A stretch of 64,000 bases of DNA. Source: JAAOZP01 sp038848185. Its GTDB lineage: Archaea > Thermoproteota > EX4484-205 > JAAOZP01. The notes under the pieces are model-generated. The model saw only the letters and a list, made by a program, of their open reading frames with translations. It had not been told where the DNA came from and made no database searches. The stretch lies in the NCBI GenBank assembly GCA_038848185.1, contig JAWCNV010000003.1:69596-133595 (forward strand). The letters are read 5' to 3'. How positions within the stretch are numbered: the stretch's first letter is position 1; every line of letters starts with the position of its first letter. This document shows positions 25,435-33,945 of this stretch, piece after piece. A program made the position numbers and the translations under genes.

Positions 25435-25989
25435 ATGTTTAGAAGGGTAAAAATCGGAGATCGGATAGGAGGAAAAAAGGTTCTGGACGTTACAACCTTA
25501 TCGAATGGTTGGCAAGTAGTTAAAACTGAAAATGCTAAGTCTCCTCGTGACTTCAGGGTCAAAATAATTAACCCAGATCATCCGAAGGGCTTGACCATTA
25601 AACATGCACATTTCGCCATCGATTTTTATGGGAAGCTTTGCCAGAATAGAGAGAAAGCCCTAAAGGTTTTTAAAGCGATTAGTGAGGTTTGGCACAGAAT
25701 GGATATAAAGGAAGTAATAGATAGATACGAGCCTCAGACTCGCGAGCTAGCCGGATACCCTTTAGAATATATCATTTATTCGTTAAACTGGATTTTAGAA
25801 CAGGAAGACATTAATTTCATTGGAAGACCTCAAGATAAACAGGAAGAACTTGACAGAAAAATAGAGAGACAAGGAATAAAAACCCCAGAAGGAAGAGAAG
25901 GAAGTCAATTAGCAATCGCTCTTTTTTGCGATATTGCGAGCAATGTTCATCCAGTAGAAGCCTTCTATAGCGCTGGATTGAGAATTTAG
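25435..25989 (+). CDS. Unrecognised protein coupled to a DNA methyltransferase
   Basis: This 184-residue protein starts MFRRVKIGDRIGGKKVLDVT and has a beta-rich first third, where GGKKVL and NGWQVVKTE could form a small barrel, followed by helices. It has no motif I recognise as nuclease or methylase, although acidic and lysine residues are plentiful. It begins 9 nt after the methylase stop, with GGTGGTGA as ribosome-binding site inside the methylase end, so the two are co-expressed. A restriction endonuclease of unknown fold, a specificity partner or a regulator are all possible. It ends with a 4-nt overlap with the convergent TFB gene. Confidence 0.75.
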   Translation: MFRRVKIGDRIGGKKVLDVTTLSNGWQVVKTENAKSPRDFRVKIINPDHPKGLTIKHAHFAIDFYGKLCQNREKALKVFKAISEVWHRMDIKEVIDRYEPQTRELAGYPLEYIIYSLNWILEQEDINFIGRPQDKQEELDRKIERQGIKTPEGREGSQLAIALFCDIASNVHPVEAFYSAGLRI

Positions 25990-26918
25990 GCTTCTTTAAC
26001 TCCTTCTAATGCTTCGCGCAAACCCTTGTAACGATTACGAACAGTAACCTCAGTAACGTTGCTCGCCTCAGCAATCTGCTTCTGAGTAAACAACTGCAGT
26101 CCCAAACGCTGCGTAGCAAGGTACATGGCTGCGGCGACCATCCCAAGCGGATCCTTACCGGCCGTGATTTTCTTGTCTTTTGCCTCTTTTAGTATTTTTA
26201 GTGTTTCTCTTTCTACTTCTGGTCCGACTTTGAGTTTGCTTGCTACTTTTTCGACGTAGATTGCGGGGTTGCTTAGTGGCATTCTGCTTTCGAGTGATCT
26301 TATGAGTAGTCTGTAGCTTCTTGCTACTTCTTTTCTTTTTAGTCCTGAGGCTGTTGCTACTTCTTTGAGTGTTCTTGGTATTCCGCTGTCTCTGCATGCT
26401 GCGTAGAGTGCTGCTGCTGCGAGGCTGTTGATTGGTCTTCCTCTTACTAGTCCTCTTTCGAGTGCGTCGCGGTAGATTTGTACTGCTCTTATGTATGTTG
26501 CTTTTGGTGCTTTTAGTTGGTCTGCTATTTGTGATACTACTTTGCTTGCTACTTGTAGGTTTCTTTCTGCTGAGCCGTATGCTCTGTTTCTTTGTTGCCA
26601 TAGTCTTAGTTTTTGGGCTTCTGCCATTGCTTTGTCTGAGAGTACTTTTCCTGTTGCGTCTTTGATTCCTGTTTCGAGTGTGGTTGATAGCCCGTAGTCG
26701 TATATTGCTGTTGACAGGGGGCTTCCGACTCTGTCTCTTTTCTCGGATTCCTCGTCTCCGAATTCTCTCCACTCCTTGGTTTCATCCAGCATTTTCTGCA
26801 CGAGTACGAAGCCGCATTCTGAGCAGTATATTTCTCCGCTGCGCTTGTCTTCAACTATTTTCTTTGAGCCGCACTGGGGGCAGGCCCACCGCTGGAGCTC
26901 GTCTGTCGGGGTGCTCAT
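25986..26918 (-). CDS. tfb: Transcription initiation factor IIB (TFB)
   Basis: TFB bridges TBP on the TATA box and RNA polymerase. The N-terminal zinc ribbon has Cys13, Cys16, Cys32 and Cys35 (CPQCGSK, YCSECGF), followed by the B-reader/linker (EWREFGDEESEKRDRVGSP). Two cyclin-like repeats then fill residues 110-310, the second with an HTH for the BRE near the end (TQKQIAEASNVTEVTVRNRY). Length 310 is normal. The start ATG 26918 is preceded by GTAGGAGGG. From about 26720 down to 26160 the coding strand is nearly devoid of T, unlike the ends of the gene. The change is in synonymous positions and the protein is normal. Confidence 0.97.
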   Translation of the reverse strand: MSTPTDELQRWACPQCGSKKIVEDKRSGEIYCSECGFVLVQKMLDETKEWREFGDEESEKRDRVGSPLSTAIYDYGLSTTLETGIKDATGKVLSDKAMAEAQKLRLWQQRNRAYGSAERNLQVASKVVSQIADQLKAPKATYIRAVQIYRDALERGLVRGRPINSLAAAALYAACRDSGIPRTLKEVATASGLKRKEVARSYRLLIRSLESRMPLSNPAIYVEKVASKLKVGPEVERETLKILKEAKDKKITAGKDPLGMVAAAMYLATQRLGLQLFTQKQIAEASNVTEVTVRNRYKGLREALEGVKEA

Positions 26919-27603
26919 TCTCCAACCCTCCTACGGAAAAGCTTAAAAGCAGGAATCATTTTCACCCAACCCTCTCCTACCATTATTTAAACTTTTCGCC
27001 GGTGTGAAAAAGCAGGGAATTTTCACCGGGTTTCTGTTTTTTCCTGTTTTCGCTTTTCAAGGCTTTTCTCTTTTTAAAGCCTATTTTCCAGCCGTTTGAT
27101 TTCTAGTGGTGTTGGAACCTCTTTTATTCCTAGGGTTTAGGCTTTCTGATCCTCTGCTTTTAGTATCCTTATCTATGTTTATTCGTTGAAGGTGTGTTTG
27201 GGTTAAGGCTTCTTGCGATTGTTTTAATCCTTCTGGTCGGCGTAGCCCATTATGATCAGGCTTGCCAATTATTAAGGAGGAATCCTGGTGCTGAGTGTCG
27301 ATGCTCTTTTTCTGACGTTTCGTAGTAGGTTCTCTTTGCTTCAACGGGCCTATTGCTTTAGTCTTAATGGTATTGTGAAGAAGGCGAGTATGACTCTTCG
27401 GAAAGCGTTTCTGGGTTGAAATAGGCCATGGGGTATTGGAGAATGCCCCGTATACTCCTTACCGCGATATATTGGTTGACGGCTATTTCATATGTTCGGT
27501 CGCTAAAATGGTGTGCAGTGTTTTTATGCTCTATGTTCACACAAAATCTTATTGAATACTATTCCATAAGATTTATAAGTAGCTTTGGAATACTGTTACA
27601 TTA
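26919..27603. other. Long intergenic region upstream of TFB with paired repeats
   Basis: The first part is the TFB promoter. GTTTAAATAAT (minus strand, about 26982-26992) is a good TATA box. A near-direct repeat flanks it: AAAAGCAGGAATCATTTTCACC (26945-26966) on the start side and AAAAGCAGGGAATTTTCACC (27008-27027) on the far side. The second also lies in an imperfect inverted repeat CCGGTG...CACCGG (26999-27029). From about 27030 to 27430 the plus strand is T-rich like the adjacent TFB segment; a minus-strand open frame there (27081-27344) has no protein-like composition. I see no RNA gene. The last 60 nt are the promoter of the next gene. Confidence 0.4.
27560..27592 (+). promoter_or_regulatory. 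TATA box inside an inverted repeat before the DUF4143 ATPase gene
   Basis: A TATA box ATTTATAAG (27570-27578) lies 26 nt before the ATG at 27604, so the transcript should be leaderless. Perfect 6-nt arms TATTCC (27560-27565) and GGAATA (27587-27592) flank it, and GAATACT occurs twice (27554-27560, 27588-27594). A dimeric repressor bound here would block TBP. Confidence 0.5.
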
Positions 27604-28836
27604 ATGGGATGGCTCTTAGAACTCACCCATGAATACTTAGATTCGTTAAGATACGTAAGCGAGGTTCAGAGGGAGATTACACTGCCTGCGGCGGGTCCCG
27701 ATATAATGGCTGTAGTGGGGCCGAGGAGGTCTGGTAAGACTTTCCTTATGCTTAAGGCTGTGAGCAACATGTTAAGGAATGATGAGAGAGTTGTTTATGT
27801 TTCGTTCGACGAGCCGTCGCTTAGAGGAGTCTCTGCTAGGAAATTCGCTGAACTAGTGCGTATGGAGTATCCTGATGGTATGGTCAGTCTTTTTCTTGAC
27901 GAAATCCAGGAGTGGAGTAACTGGGATTTCAACCTAAGGTGGTTGCACGACGTTAAGGATTTCAACATCTTCATTTCAGGCTCTTCTTCATCTTTACAGT
28001 CTTCTGAAATACCTTCGAGACTGAGGGGGAGATATATCTCGAAACTGGTGATGCCCTTCTCGTTTAGAGAGGTTTTCGCCACTCCTCTGAAAACCTTTAG
28101 GGAGAGGGGACGTGCACAAATGGTTTTTGAAGAATATTTGAAATGGGGAGGATTCCCAGAGGTATGGATTTACAAGTCTAGGGAGAAGATAGTATCCTTA
28201 CTCGAAACGATTTTCTACAGGGATTTAATAGAACGTTTCAGGATTCGGAACGTGGCTGAATTCCAGAGCGTTTTCTACTTTGTTCTTTCAAACTATTCGA
28301 ACTCGTTCACATGGAACTCGTTGAGAAAATTCATGGAGATGCTGGATGTTAAAATCGATACTAAAACGCTCATAAATTACATAAGTTATATGAATCAAGC
28401 TTTTCTAATATTCACTCTCCAAAGGTTTTCGTATTCAGAAAGGCAGAAGGCGTTTTCCCCGAAGAAACTCTATTTGGTTGACCTTGCTTTCTCAAACCTT
28501 TTTGAAAAACCTCTTGACCTAGGTAGGAAAATGGAGAATTTAGTTTTCATAGAGCTTTTAAGAAGGCTTCAGAACAGGGCTTCACAATTGTTCTATTATT
28601 TTACTAAGGACGGTAAAGAAATAGATTTTATTATTAAGACCGGTGATCGAATCGAACAAATAATTGAAGTATGCTATGAAATAGACAAAGAGCATACAGC
28701 AAAGATGGTGAGAGCAAGTGAAGAACTCAAATGTAGAAATCTTCTCTGTATTACTAGAGATCAAGAGGGAGAGGCTAAAACGGGAAAAGTAGAAATCGAA
28801 TATATCCCAATATGGAAGTGGCTTCTCGGAATATAG
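27604..28836 (+). CDS. AAA-type ATP-binding protein with C-terminal DUF4143
   Basis: The protein has a Walker A motif GPRRSGKT (39-46), Walker B VSLFLDEIQ followed by W..LRWLHD, and the sensor FIFISGSSSS-like NIFISGSSSSL, then RLRGR and the DUF4143 winged-helix/nuclease-like tail with the hallmark GGFPEVW and GKEIDFIIK. This tail has the D...x(n)...E pattern of a weak PD-(D/E)XK fold (DFI, then IEVCYE). The family is abundant in archaea and anaerobic bacteria and its role is not settled; DNA-related and toxin-antitoxin-like roles have been proposed. The gene stands alone with an operator-like promoter. Confidence 0.88.
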   Translation: MGWLLELTHEYLDSLRYVSEVQREITLPAAGPDIMAVVGPRRSGKTFLMLKAVSNMLRNDERVVYVSFDEPSLRGVSARKFAELVRMEYPDGMVSLFLDEIQEWSNWDFNLRWLHDVKDFNIFISGSSSSLQSSEIPSRLRGRYISKLVMPFSFREVFATPLKTFRERGRAQMVFEEYLKWGGFPEVWIYKSREKIVSLLETIFYRDLIERFRIRNVAEFQSVFYFVLSNYSNSFTWNSLRKFMEMLDVKIDTKTLINYISYMNQAFLIFTLQRFSYSERQKAFSPKKLYLVDLAFSNLFEKPLDLGRKMENLVFIELLRRLQNRASQLFYYFTKDGKEIDFIIKTGDRIEQIIEVCYEIDKEHTAKMVRASEELKCRNLLCITRDQEGEAKTGKVEIEYIPIWKWLLGI

Positions 28837-29067
28837 TCCTCGAGTTCTAAACGGGTTAAAACCATGGTGAAAGTAAGAAAAAGGGTTCGATGCGTAGATT
28901 CAGGGTTTACTGAGGAAGACGGGTCGGAGAATTAGGATTGCTTGACTCCGATAGTTACGTGTATATCAAATATTTCTTGTAATAGTAGGCGAATACCCAA
29001 GCCCAATAGACTCAGAACCACAAGTATTTTTTCTAAAACGGTTGTGCGAGTATCAAGAGAAAAAGTT

Positions 29068-29208
29068 TGGTAGCCCGGGAGAGATTCGAACTCTCGTCAA
29101 GGGGTGTCTTCTCCAATGGATCCAGAGCCCCTCATCCCTAGCCGGGGTCTCGGCCTTTGACCATTATCCTTAGGTCTCCTAATTGGATCTAATCTGGACG
29201 ACCGGGCT
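29068..29208 (-). tRNA. tRNA-Gln (anticodon CTG) with apparent introns in the anticodon loop and the D-loop
   Basis: Read on the minus strand, the acceptor stem is AGCCCGG (29208-29202) pairing with CCGGGCT (29078-29072), then discriminator A (29071) and an encoded CCA (29070-29068). The T arm is GAGAG-TTCGAAT-CTCTC. The anticodon stem is AGGGG/CCCCT with loop CTCTGGA, so the anticodon is CTG (29125-29123). A 16-nt insert (29106-29121) falls exactly after position 37, the canonical archaeal intron site. A second insert of about 47 nt (about 29147-29193) splits the D arm. Without it GTCCAG joins CCCGGCTAGGGATG, giving a normal D stem (GTCC/GGAT) and GG-containing loop. Inside the second insert ATCC-AA-TTAGG-AGA-CCTAA-GGAT can fold as a hairpin. 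Exact edges of the D-loop intron are uncertain by a few bases. Confidence 0.88.
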
Positions 29209-29232
29209 ACCTGAGCGTAAGAGTGTCAAGAA

Positions 29233-29242
29233 CTATATTAAG
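29233..29242 (-). promoter_or_regulatory. TATA box of the tRNA-Gln gene
   Basis: On the minus strand CTTAATATAG lies about 25-34 nt before the first tRNA base at 29208, the normal distance for an archaeal box A. Confidence 0.55.
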
Positions 29243-29433
29243 TTTTCGAGCAGTCCCAATTGTTTTTCACTTCGTCGGATCGGTAGGAACTTATAGTTGT
29301 GACTATAAGACTTATTCAACATTCTATAGACAGTAAAGGGTTTTACTAATTCAGACTTTCTATTATCGCAGTAGCCTGCTCATGTTTCTAAACAATTAAA
29401 AACCCTTAATGTAGCATAATAGGTTAGCTAAAC

Positions 29434-32199
29434 ATGAGGGATGAGAAAGAAAACATTTGGCATTCTTTAGAGTTGCAAGCCGTGTTCGAAAGGCTAGGGA
29501 CCAGTGTAAGGGGTTTAAGCAGTCAGGAGGCTGAGAAGAGGCTTAGCGAATATGGTTTTAACGAGTTGGAAGAGGAGGAGAGGGTAAGCACTCTTACTCT
29601 CATACTGGATCAATTGAGGAGCCCATTGATACTGGTGCTTGTGGCGGCGATGCTGATTTCTTTAATCATTGGAGAGCTGACTGATGCTATTGTTATCATT
29701 GTTGTCTTAATCTTCAACACCTCCATAGGTTTTACACAGGAGTTTAAGGCGGAAAAGGCGTTGCAGGCTTTGAAGAGGCTTGCAGCACCTGAGGCCGAGG
29801 TGATACGTGATTGCCCTAGGGCTGGTGGATGCATAGAGATAAGGGTCAAAGCAAGGGAGATTGTTCCAGGAGACGTAATTCTTTTGGAGGCAGGTGACAA
29901 AATACCTGCGGACGCGAGGATCTTTGAGGCTGTTAACTTGGAGATAGATGAATCCATGTTAACCGGTGAGTCGACTCCTGTCAGGAAATCGTTTGAGCCT
30001 CTTGAAAAGGATCTTCCGGTAGCGGAGCGGAGTAATATTGCTTTCGCAGGAACCATCGTAACCAAGGGTAGGGGTAAGGCAGTTGTGTTCGCAACCGGAA
30101 TGAGGACGGAGATAGGTAAAATAGCGCAGCTGATAAGGGAAACGGAGAGAGTTGAAACACCGATTCAGAGGCGGACCTCTGACCTTTCGAAGAAACTTGG
30201 CGTATTGGCTCTAGTCTCCAGCAGCCTGATGGTGGTAATAGGTGTTTTACGAGGCTTCGAGTTTTTTGAAGTTTTCCTCTTCGCCCTTGCAAGTGCTGTA
30301 TCTGCTATACCTGAAGGCTTGCCTGCAGTCATGACGATAACCCTCGCTATCGGGGTTAACAGGATGGCTAAACGCAACGCTATAATTAGAAAACTCCAAG
30401 CTGTTGACACTTTGGGATCAGTAACAGCCATATGCACCGACAAGACTGGAACACTGACAACCAATCAGATGACGGTTCGCGAGATCCTTGTAGACGGCAG
30501 AACCGTTGAAGTCACTGGGTCAGGTTTTATTCCGGAGGGGCAGTTTATAGTAGAGGGAAAGCCGATTGAACCTTTGAGACTCGAGTCTTTGAAGCTTCTT
30601 CTTCAGGCCGGTGCCCTCTGCAACGATGCTCGTTTAAGACGGCATGAAAGCAACGGTGGATTCCGTTGGGAGATTCATGGGGATCCGACAGAGGGGGCTC
30701 TCGTAGTCGCATCAGCCAAGGCGGGTATGCATAAGGAGGAGTTGGAAGAATTGTTTCCACGCGTAGAAGAGGTTCCGTTCGACCCTGAGGAAAGATACAT
30801 GGCTACTTTTCACAAGGTTTCGTCAGGAGGCTTCATTGTTTTCGCTAAGGGTGCGCCTAAAACCATACTGGCGATGTGTTCCGAATACTTGGAGGACGGG
30901 GAGGCGAAGCAGTTGCCGGAAGATAAAAAGGAGGAGATTCTGGAGGCTGCCCGCCGCATGGCAGGTAAAGCCCTAAGGGTTCTTGCGATTGCCTATCGAA
31001 AGATAGATGAGAAGGAGTTAAACGAGTTTAAAACAAGTATTAGGGTTAAACCAAGAATGGTGTTTATCGGTCTCATCGGAATGATAGATCCTCCGAGGCC
31101 TGAAGCAAAAACTGCGGTGCAACTTTGCAATAGGGCAGGAATCAAGGTTGTTATGTTGACTGGAGACCATAAGCTTACAGCCCAAGCCATCGCCAGCGAG
31201 CTTGGGATTCTGAAACCAGGCTTGAAAGCCATGACTGGAGTGGAGCTTGACCAGATGAGTGACGAGGAGCTGGATGCTTTGGTTGAGGATGTTGCAGTGT
31301 TTGCAAGGGTTTCACCAGTGCATAAGCATAGGATTGTTCAGTCACTGAGACGTAGGGGACACGTGGTGGCGATGACTGGCGACGGGGTTAACGATGCTCC
31401 AGCTTTAAAGACGGCGGAGGTTGGTGTCGCAATGGGCATAACTGGAACAGACGTTACGAAGGAGACTGCAGACATGGTTTTGACTGACGATAATTTCGCC
31501 AGTATTGTTAACGCGGTGGAAGAAGGTCGGGTGGTTTTTGAAAACATCAGGAAAGTCGTAAAATTCCTAGTCTCCACGAATCTTGGAGAAATAGTCACAA
31601 TATTTGCCGCCCTGTTTCTTTTACCGGATGCACCCATCATCTTTACTCCTATTCAAATCCTGTGGGTTAACCTTGTCACCGACGGGCTGCTCGACGTGAC
31701 TCTCGCGATGGAGCCTAAGGAAGAGGATGTTATGGATCAGCCGCCTAGGAAGCCTAGTGAAAAGATAATTAACCGGGACATTATGCTTAACACTCTTTAC
31801 GTTTCGCTATTCATGGCCATAGGAACCCTATGGCTTTTCAAAACAGAGTGGATGAACGAGGACTTGACGAGCGCACGGACTATAGGCTTTACAGTTATGT
31901 CGATGTTCCAGGTTTTCAACGCGTTGAACTGCCGGTCTAGAACCAAGTCAGTGTTCAAAACAGGGTTCTTCAAAAATAAGTATCTTTTCGCAGCCATTGC
32001 AGCCTCAGTCTCACTACTAGTAATGGCAACTGTACTGCCCTTCTTCCAAACAATCCTTCAAACAAAACCGCTCGCAATATTGGACTGGATAACCATAATC
32101 CTTGTTTCAAGCACAGTTCTGATCGCTGATGAAATAAGGAAACTCGTTAGAACCAAGAAAAAGAAACTCATATCGTTGAAAAAACAACGTGATGCTTAA
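29434..32199 (+). CDS. Second cation-transporting P-type ATPase, Ca2+ type
   Basis: The 921-residue protein shows TGES (177-180), PEGLP (293-297), the phosphorylated Asp336 in TDKTGT and GDGVNDAP. Its M5 contains NLGE and M6 NLVTDG, so the calcium-site residues of SERCA are kept. M6 continues LLDVTLAMEP, where the paralogue at 1343-4138 has GPAIALATDPP. The two pumps are clearly different and may serve different cations or conditions. An insertion DCPRAGGCIEI (127-137) in the actuator domain contains two cysteines and is absent from the other copy. The end of the gene overlaps the start of the LOG-family gene, so they are probably co-transcribed. Confidence 0.93.
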   Translation: MRDEKENIWHSLELQAVFERLGTSVRGLSSQEAEKRLSEYGFNELEEEERVSTLTLILDQLRSPLILVLVAAMLISLIIGELTDAIVIIVVLIFNTSIGFTQEFKAEKALQALKRLAAPEAEVIRDCPRAGGCIEIRVKAREIVPGDVILLEAGDKIPADARIFEAVNLEIDESMLTGESTPVRKSFEPLEKDLPVAERSNIAFAGTIVTKGRGKAVVFATGMRTEIGKIAQLIRETERVETPIQRRTSDLSKKLGVLALVSSSLMVVIGVLRGFEFFEVFLFALASAVSAIPEGLPAVMTITLAIGVNRMAKRNAIIRKLQAVDTLGSVTAICTDKTGTLTTNQMTVREILVDGRTVEVTGSGFIPEGQFIVEGKPIEPLRLESLKLLLQAGALCNDARLRRHESNGGFRWEIHGDPTEGALVVASAKAGMHKEELEELFPRVEEVPFDPEERYMATFHKVSSGGFIVFAKGAPKTILAMCSEYLEDGEAKQLPEDKKEEILEAARRMAGKALRVLAIAYRKIDEKELNEFKTSIRVKPRMVFIGLIGMIDPPRPEAKTAVQLCNRAGIKVVMLTGDHKLTAQAIASELGILKPGLKAMTGVELDQMSDEELDALVEDVAVFARVSPVHKHRIVQSLRRRGHVVAMTGDGVNDAPALKTAEVGVAMGITGTDVTKETADMVLTDDNFASIVNAVEEGRVVFENIRKVVKFLVSTNLGEIVTIFAALFLLPDAPIIFTPIQILWVNLVTDGLLDVTLAMEPKEEDVMDQPPRKPSEKIINRDIMLNTLYVSLFMAIGTLWLFKTEWMNEDLTSARTIGFTVMSMFQVFNALNCRSRTKSVFKTGFFKNKYLFAAIAASVSLLVMATVLPFFQTILQTKPLAILDWITIILVSSTVLIADEIRKLVRTKKKKLISLKKQRDA

Positions 32200-32869
32200 A
32201 ATATTGGAAAACCATAAAGGTGATAAGTTGAGAGGGAGGAAGAGGGAACGGAGAAGAAACTTTACTGTTGCTATCTTTGGCTCGGCAAGAATAAGGGAAG
32301 GTAGCACCATCTACAAGCAGATTCAAGATTTAGCTGCTATGATTTCTGAGGCGGGAATGAACATTGTTACAGGAGGTGGGCCTGGGCTTATGAGCGCCGC
32401 TAGCAAAGGGCATTATGTTGGACGTAGAGATAAAAATACTAAGTCAATAGGTTTAAGAATTAAGCTTCCTTTCGAGGAGAAAGAGGCGCTTCACCTAGAT
32501 GTTAAAAAGGAGTTCAAACGCTTCTCGACTCGTCTCGATGGCTTCATAAGGCATTCTAATGTAGTTATAGTGGCTCCAGGAGGAGTGGGGACGCTGCTTG
32601 AGTTTATCTATACGTGGCAACTCCTTCAGGTTAAACATATTTCTAATATCCCCATAATCCTGCTTGGAGAAATGTGGTTTGACTTCGTAAAATGGATCAG
32701 GAAGTGGCCCCTTAAATATAAGTTAATTAACCCTGAAGATGTGAACCTGATTTTCTTAGCTGAGGATATCCATGAGGCTTTTTCAGTAATTAAAAAAGCT
32801 TACGAGTTGTATGAGAAAGAACATGGAATAAGAATGTCCAAACTACATGAAATGCAGAATAAGGAATGA
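32192..32869 (+). CDS. LOG-family protein (Rossmann fold, possible nucleotide phosphoribohydrolase)
   Basis: The Rossmann-like core begins FTVAIFGSARIREGS and has GGGPGLMSAA and PGGVGTLLEF, the GGGxGLM/PGGxGTxxE pair that defines the LOG (lysine decarboxylase-like) family. Some members release cytokinin-type bases from nucleotides by cutting the N-glycosidic bond; the substrate here is open. A basic N-terminal extension (RGRKRERRRN) precedes the fold. Starts at ATG 32192 or GTG 32189 overlap the ATPase gene, while a TTG at 32228 has GGTGAT just upstream and gives a more usual N-terminus. Confidence 0.85.
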   Translation: MLKILENHKGDKLRGRKRERRRNFTVAIFGSARIREGSTIYKQIQDLAAMISEAGMNIVTGGGPGLMSAASKGHYVGRRDKNTKSIGLRIKLPFEEKEALHLDVKKEFKRFSTRLDGFIRHSNVVIVAPGGVGTLLEFIYTWQLLQVKHISNIPIILLGEMWFDFVKWIRKWPLKYKLINPEDVNLIFLAEDIHEAFSVIKKAYELYEKEHGIRMSKLHEMQNKE

Positions 32870-32874
32870 GTGCT

Positions 32875-33945
32875 TTAAACTCGTAAAATCTCCTTCCAGT
32901 TAACATTCTCCTGTACGAGTTTTTTTGCAGCAGTTATGCGAGTCTTGTCCTGTGGCTTTACTCTTCCAACTATCTTCTGAATCTGTTGCAGGGTGGTGTA
33001 AGTGTCCTGTGGTACAACTATCATTGGAATCTTAAGCTCGTCTGCCCTAGGCAATACTTTCACGCTTGGACGAAGGTTCCCGGTTAGGATTACTGCGGAG
33101 GCACCTGCTTCTAGTGCTGCTAAGACTATGTCTGTCCTATCTCCCCCGGTTACGATGAGTTCGTTCCTAACTCTTCTGAAGTATTGTATGGCGCTCTCAG
33201 GCGTCATTGCTCCGACGAGGACTGTTTCAACAGGGTTGTCTAAGCCTCCTTTTCCTGCGATAAGCTCGCCGCCCATAGTCCCGTAGATTTCTCTAACCGT
33301 TAGGGAGCTGAGCAGCCTGTCCTCAGGCAGTATTCCTAAAACCCTTAACCCCTCTTTCTCAAGCAGGGGTTTCACAACTTCTTTCACATTTCTAACATTA
33401 TCCTTTTCAACACGGTTTAGAACTACTCCTGAAATCTTTGTCCCCCAGTGTTCACAGTAATCTCTAGCTTGGAGCGCATCGTCAACCACAAAGTCATCCC
33501 TATACCTTAGGACTAGAAGCAGCTCAGCTTTCAGGATGGGTGCCAGTCGAGGTACTTGACACCCTAGTAAGGAGCCTGTTGAAAGCGTGTGCGGTCCCTC
33601 TATGATCATGAGGTCCTTCCCGGCGGATGCTGCCCTGTATGACTCGAGGATGCTCTCCCTTATGCGTGACGGATCCTTATCCTTGTAATGCTCTAAGAAG
33701 ACGTCTCCACCGAGCTTTAACGGGCAGACCTCAACCCCTGCCTCGAGCCCTAGGATTGTTTTCATCGTCTCCGCATCCTCGTCAATCAGCTCGCCCCTAG
33801 GGCCAGGGATACAATCCACGCCGATCGGCTTGAAGTAGCCTACGTGTATCTCTTTCTCCATGGCTAGCTGCGCTAGGGAGATGGTTAGGATGCTCTTGCC
33901 GCCCAGTTTCTCTAGTGACGCTACGTATATTGCCTTCCCCTTCAT
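32875..33945 (-). CDS. DRTGG-domain protein with BioD-like NTPase domain (phosphotransacetylase N-terminal type)
   Basis: Residues 1-200 form a dethiobiotin-synthetase/cobyrinate-synthase-like P-loop domain (YVASLEKLGGKSILTI, GYFKPIGVD, MIIEGP, GVVLNRV). Residues about 215-325 form a DRTGG domain (TVLVGAMTPESA, IVTGGDRTDIVLAAL, VILTGN). The same two domains precede the catalytic part in long bacterial phosphotransacetylases, where they are regulatory. Here the catalytic domain is absent. The start overlaps by 4 nt the end of the ADP-forming acetate-CoA ligase gene, so it probably senses a nucleotide or metabolite and adjusts acetyl-CoA/acetate conversion. The P-loop reads LEKLGGKS, close to but not exactly the standard pattern. 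Confidence 0.85.
   Translation of the reverse strand: MKGKAIYVASLEKLGGKSILTISLAQLAMEKEIHVGYFKPIGVDCIPGPRGELIDEDAETMKTILGLEAGVEVCPLKLGGDVFLEHYKDKDPSRIRESILESYRAASAGKDLMIIEGPHTLSTGSLLGCQVPRLAPILKAELLLVLRYRDDFVVDDALQARDYCEHWGTKISGVVLNRVEKDNVRNVKEVVKPLLEKEGLRVLGILPEDRLLSSLTVREIYGTMGGELIAGKGGLDNPVETVLVGAMTPESAIQYFRRVRNELIVTGGDRTDIVLAALEAGASAVILTGNLRPSVKVLPRADELKIPMIVVPQDTYTTLQQIQKIVGRVKPQDKTRITAAKKLVQENVNWKEILRV

Noticed and set aside
26155..26772. 205-codon minus-strand and several plus-strand frames inside the TFB gene
   Set aside because: They arise because the T-poor coding strand has few stop codons in other frames; TFB explains the region.
27081..27344. 87-codon open frame on the minus strand upstream of TFB
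   Set aside because: Its composition (very rich in Gln, Arg, Lys, Thr, Ser) follows from the T-poor strand rather than from a protein, and it has no hydrophobic core.
28837..29067. Possible small gene between the DUF4143 ATPase and the tRNA
   Set aside because: Short frames have no plausible start and no protein-like composition; I see only AT-rich spacer.
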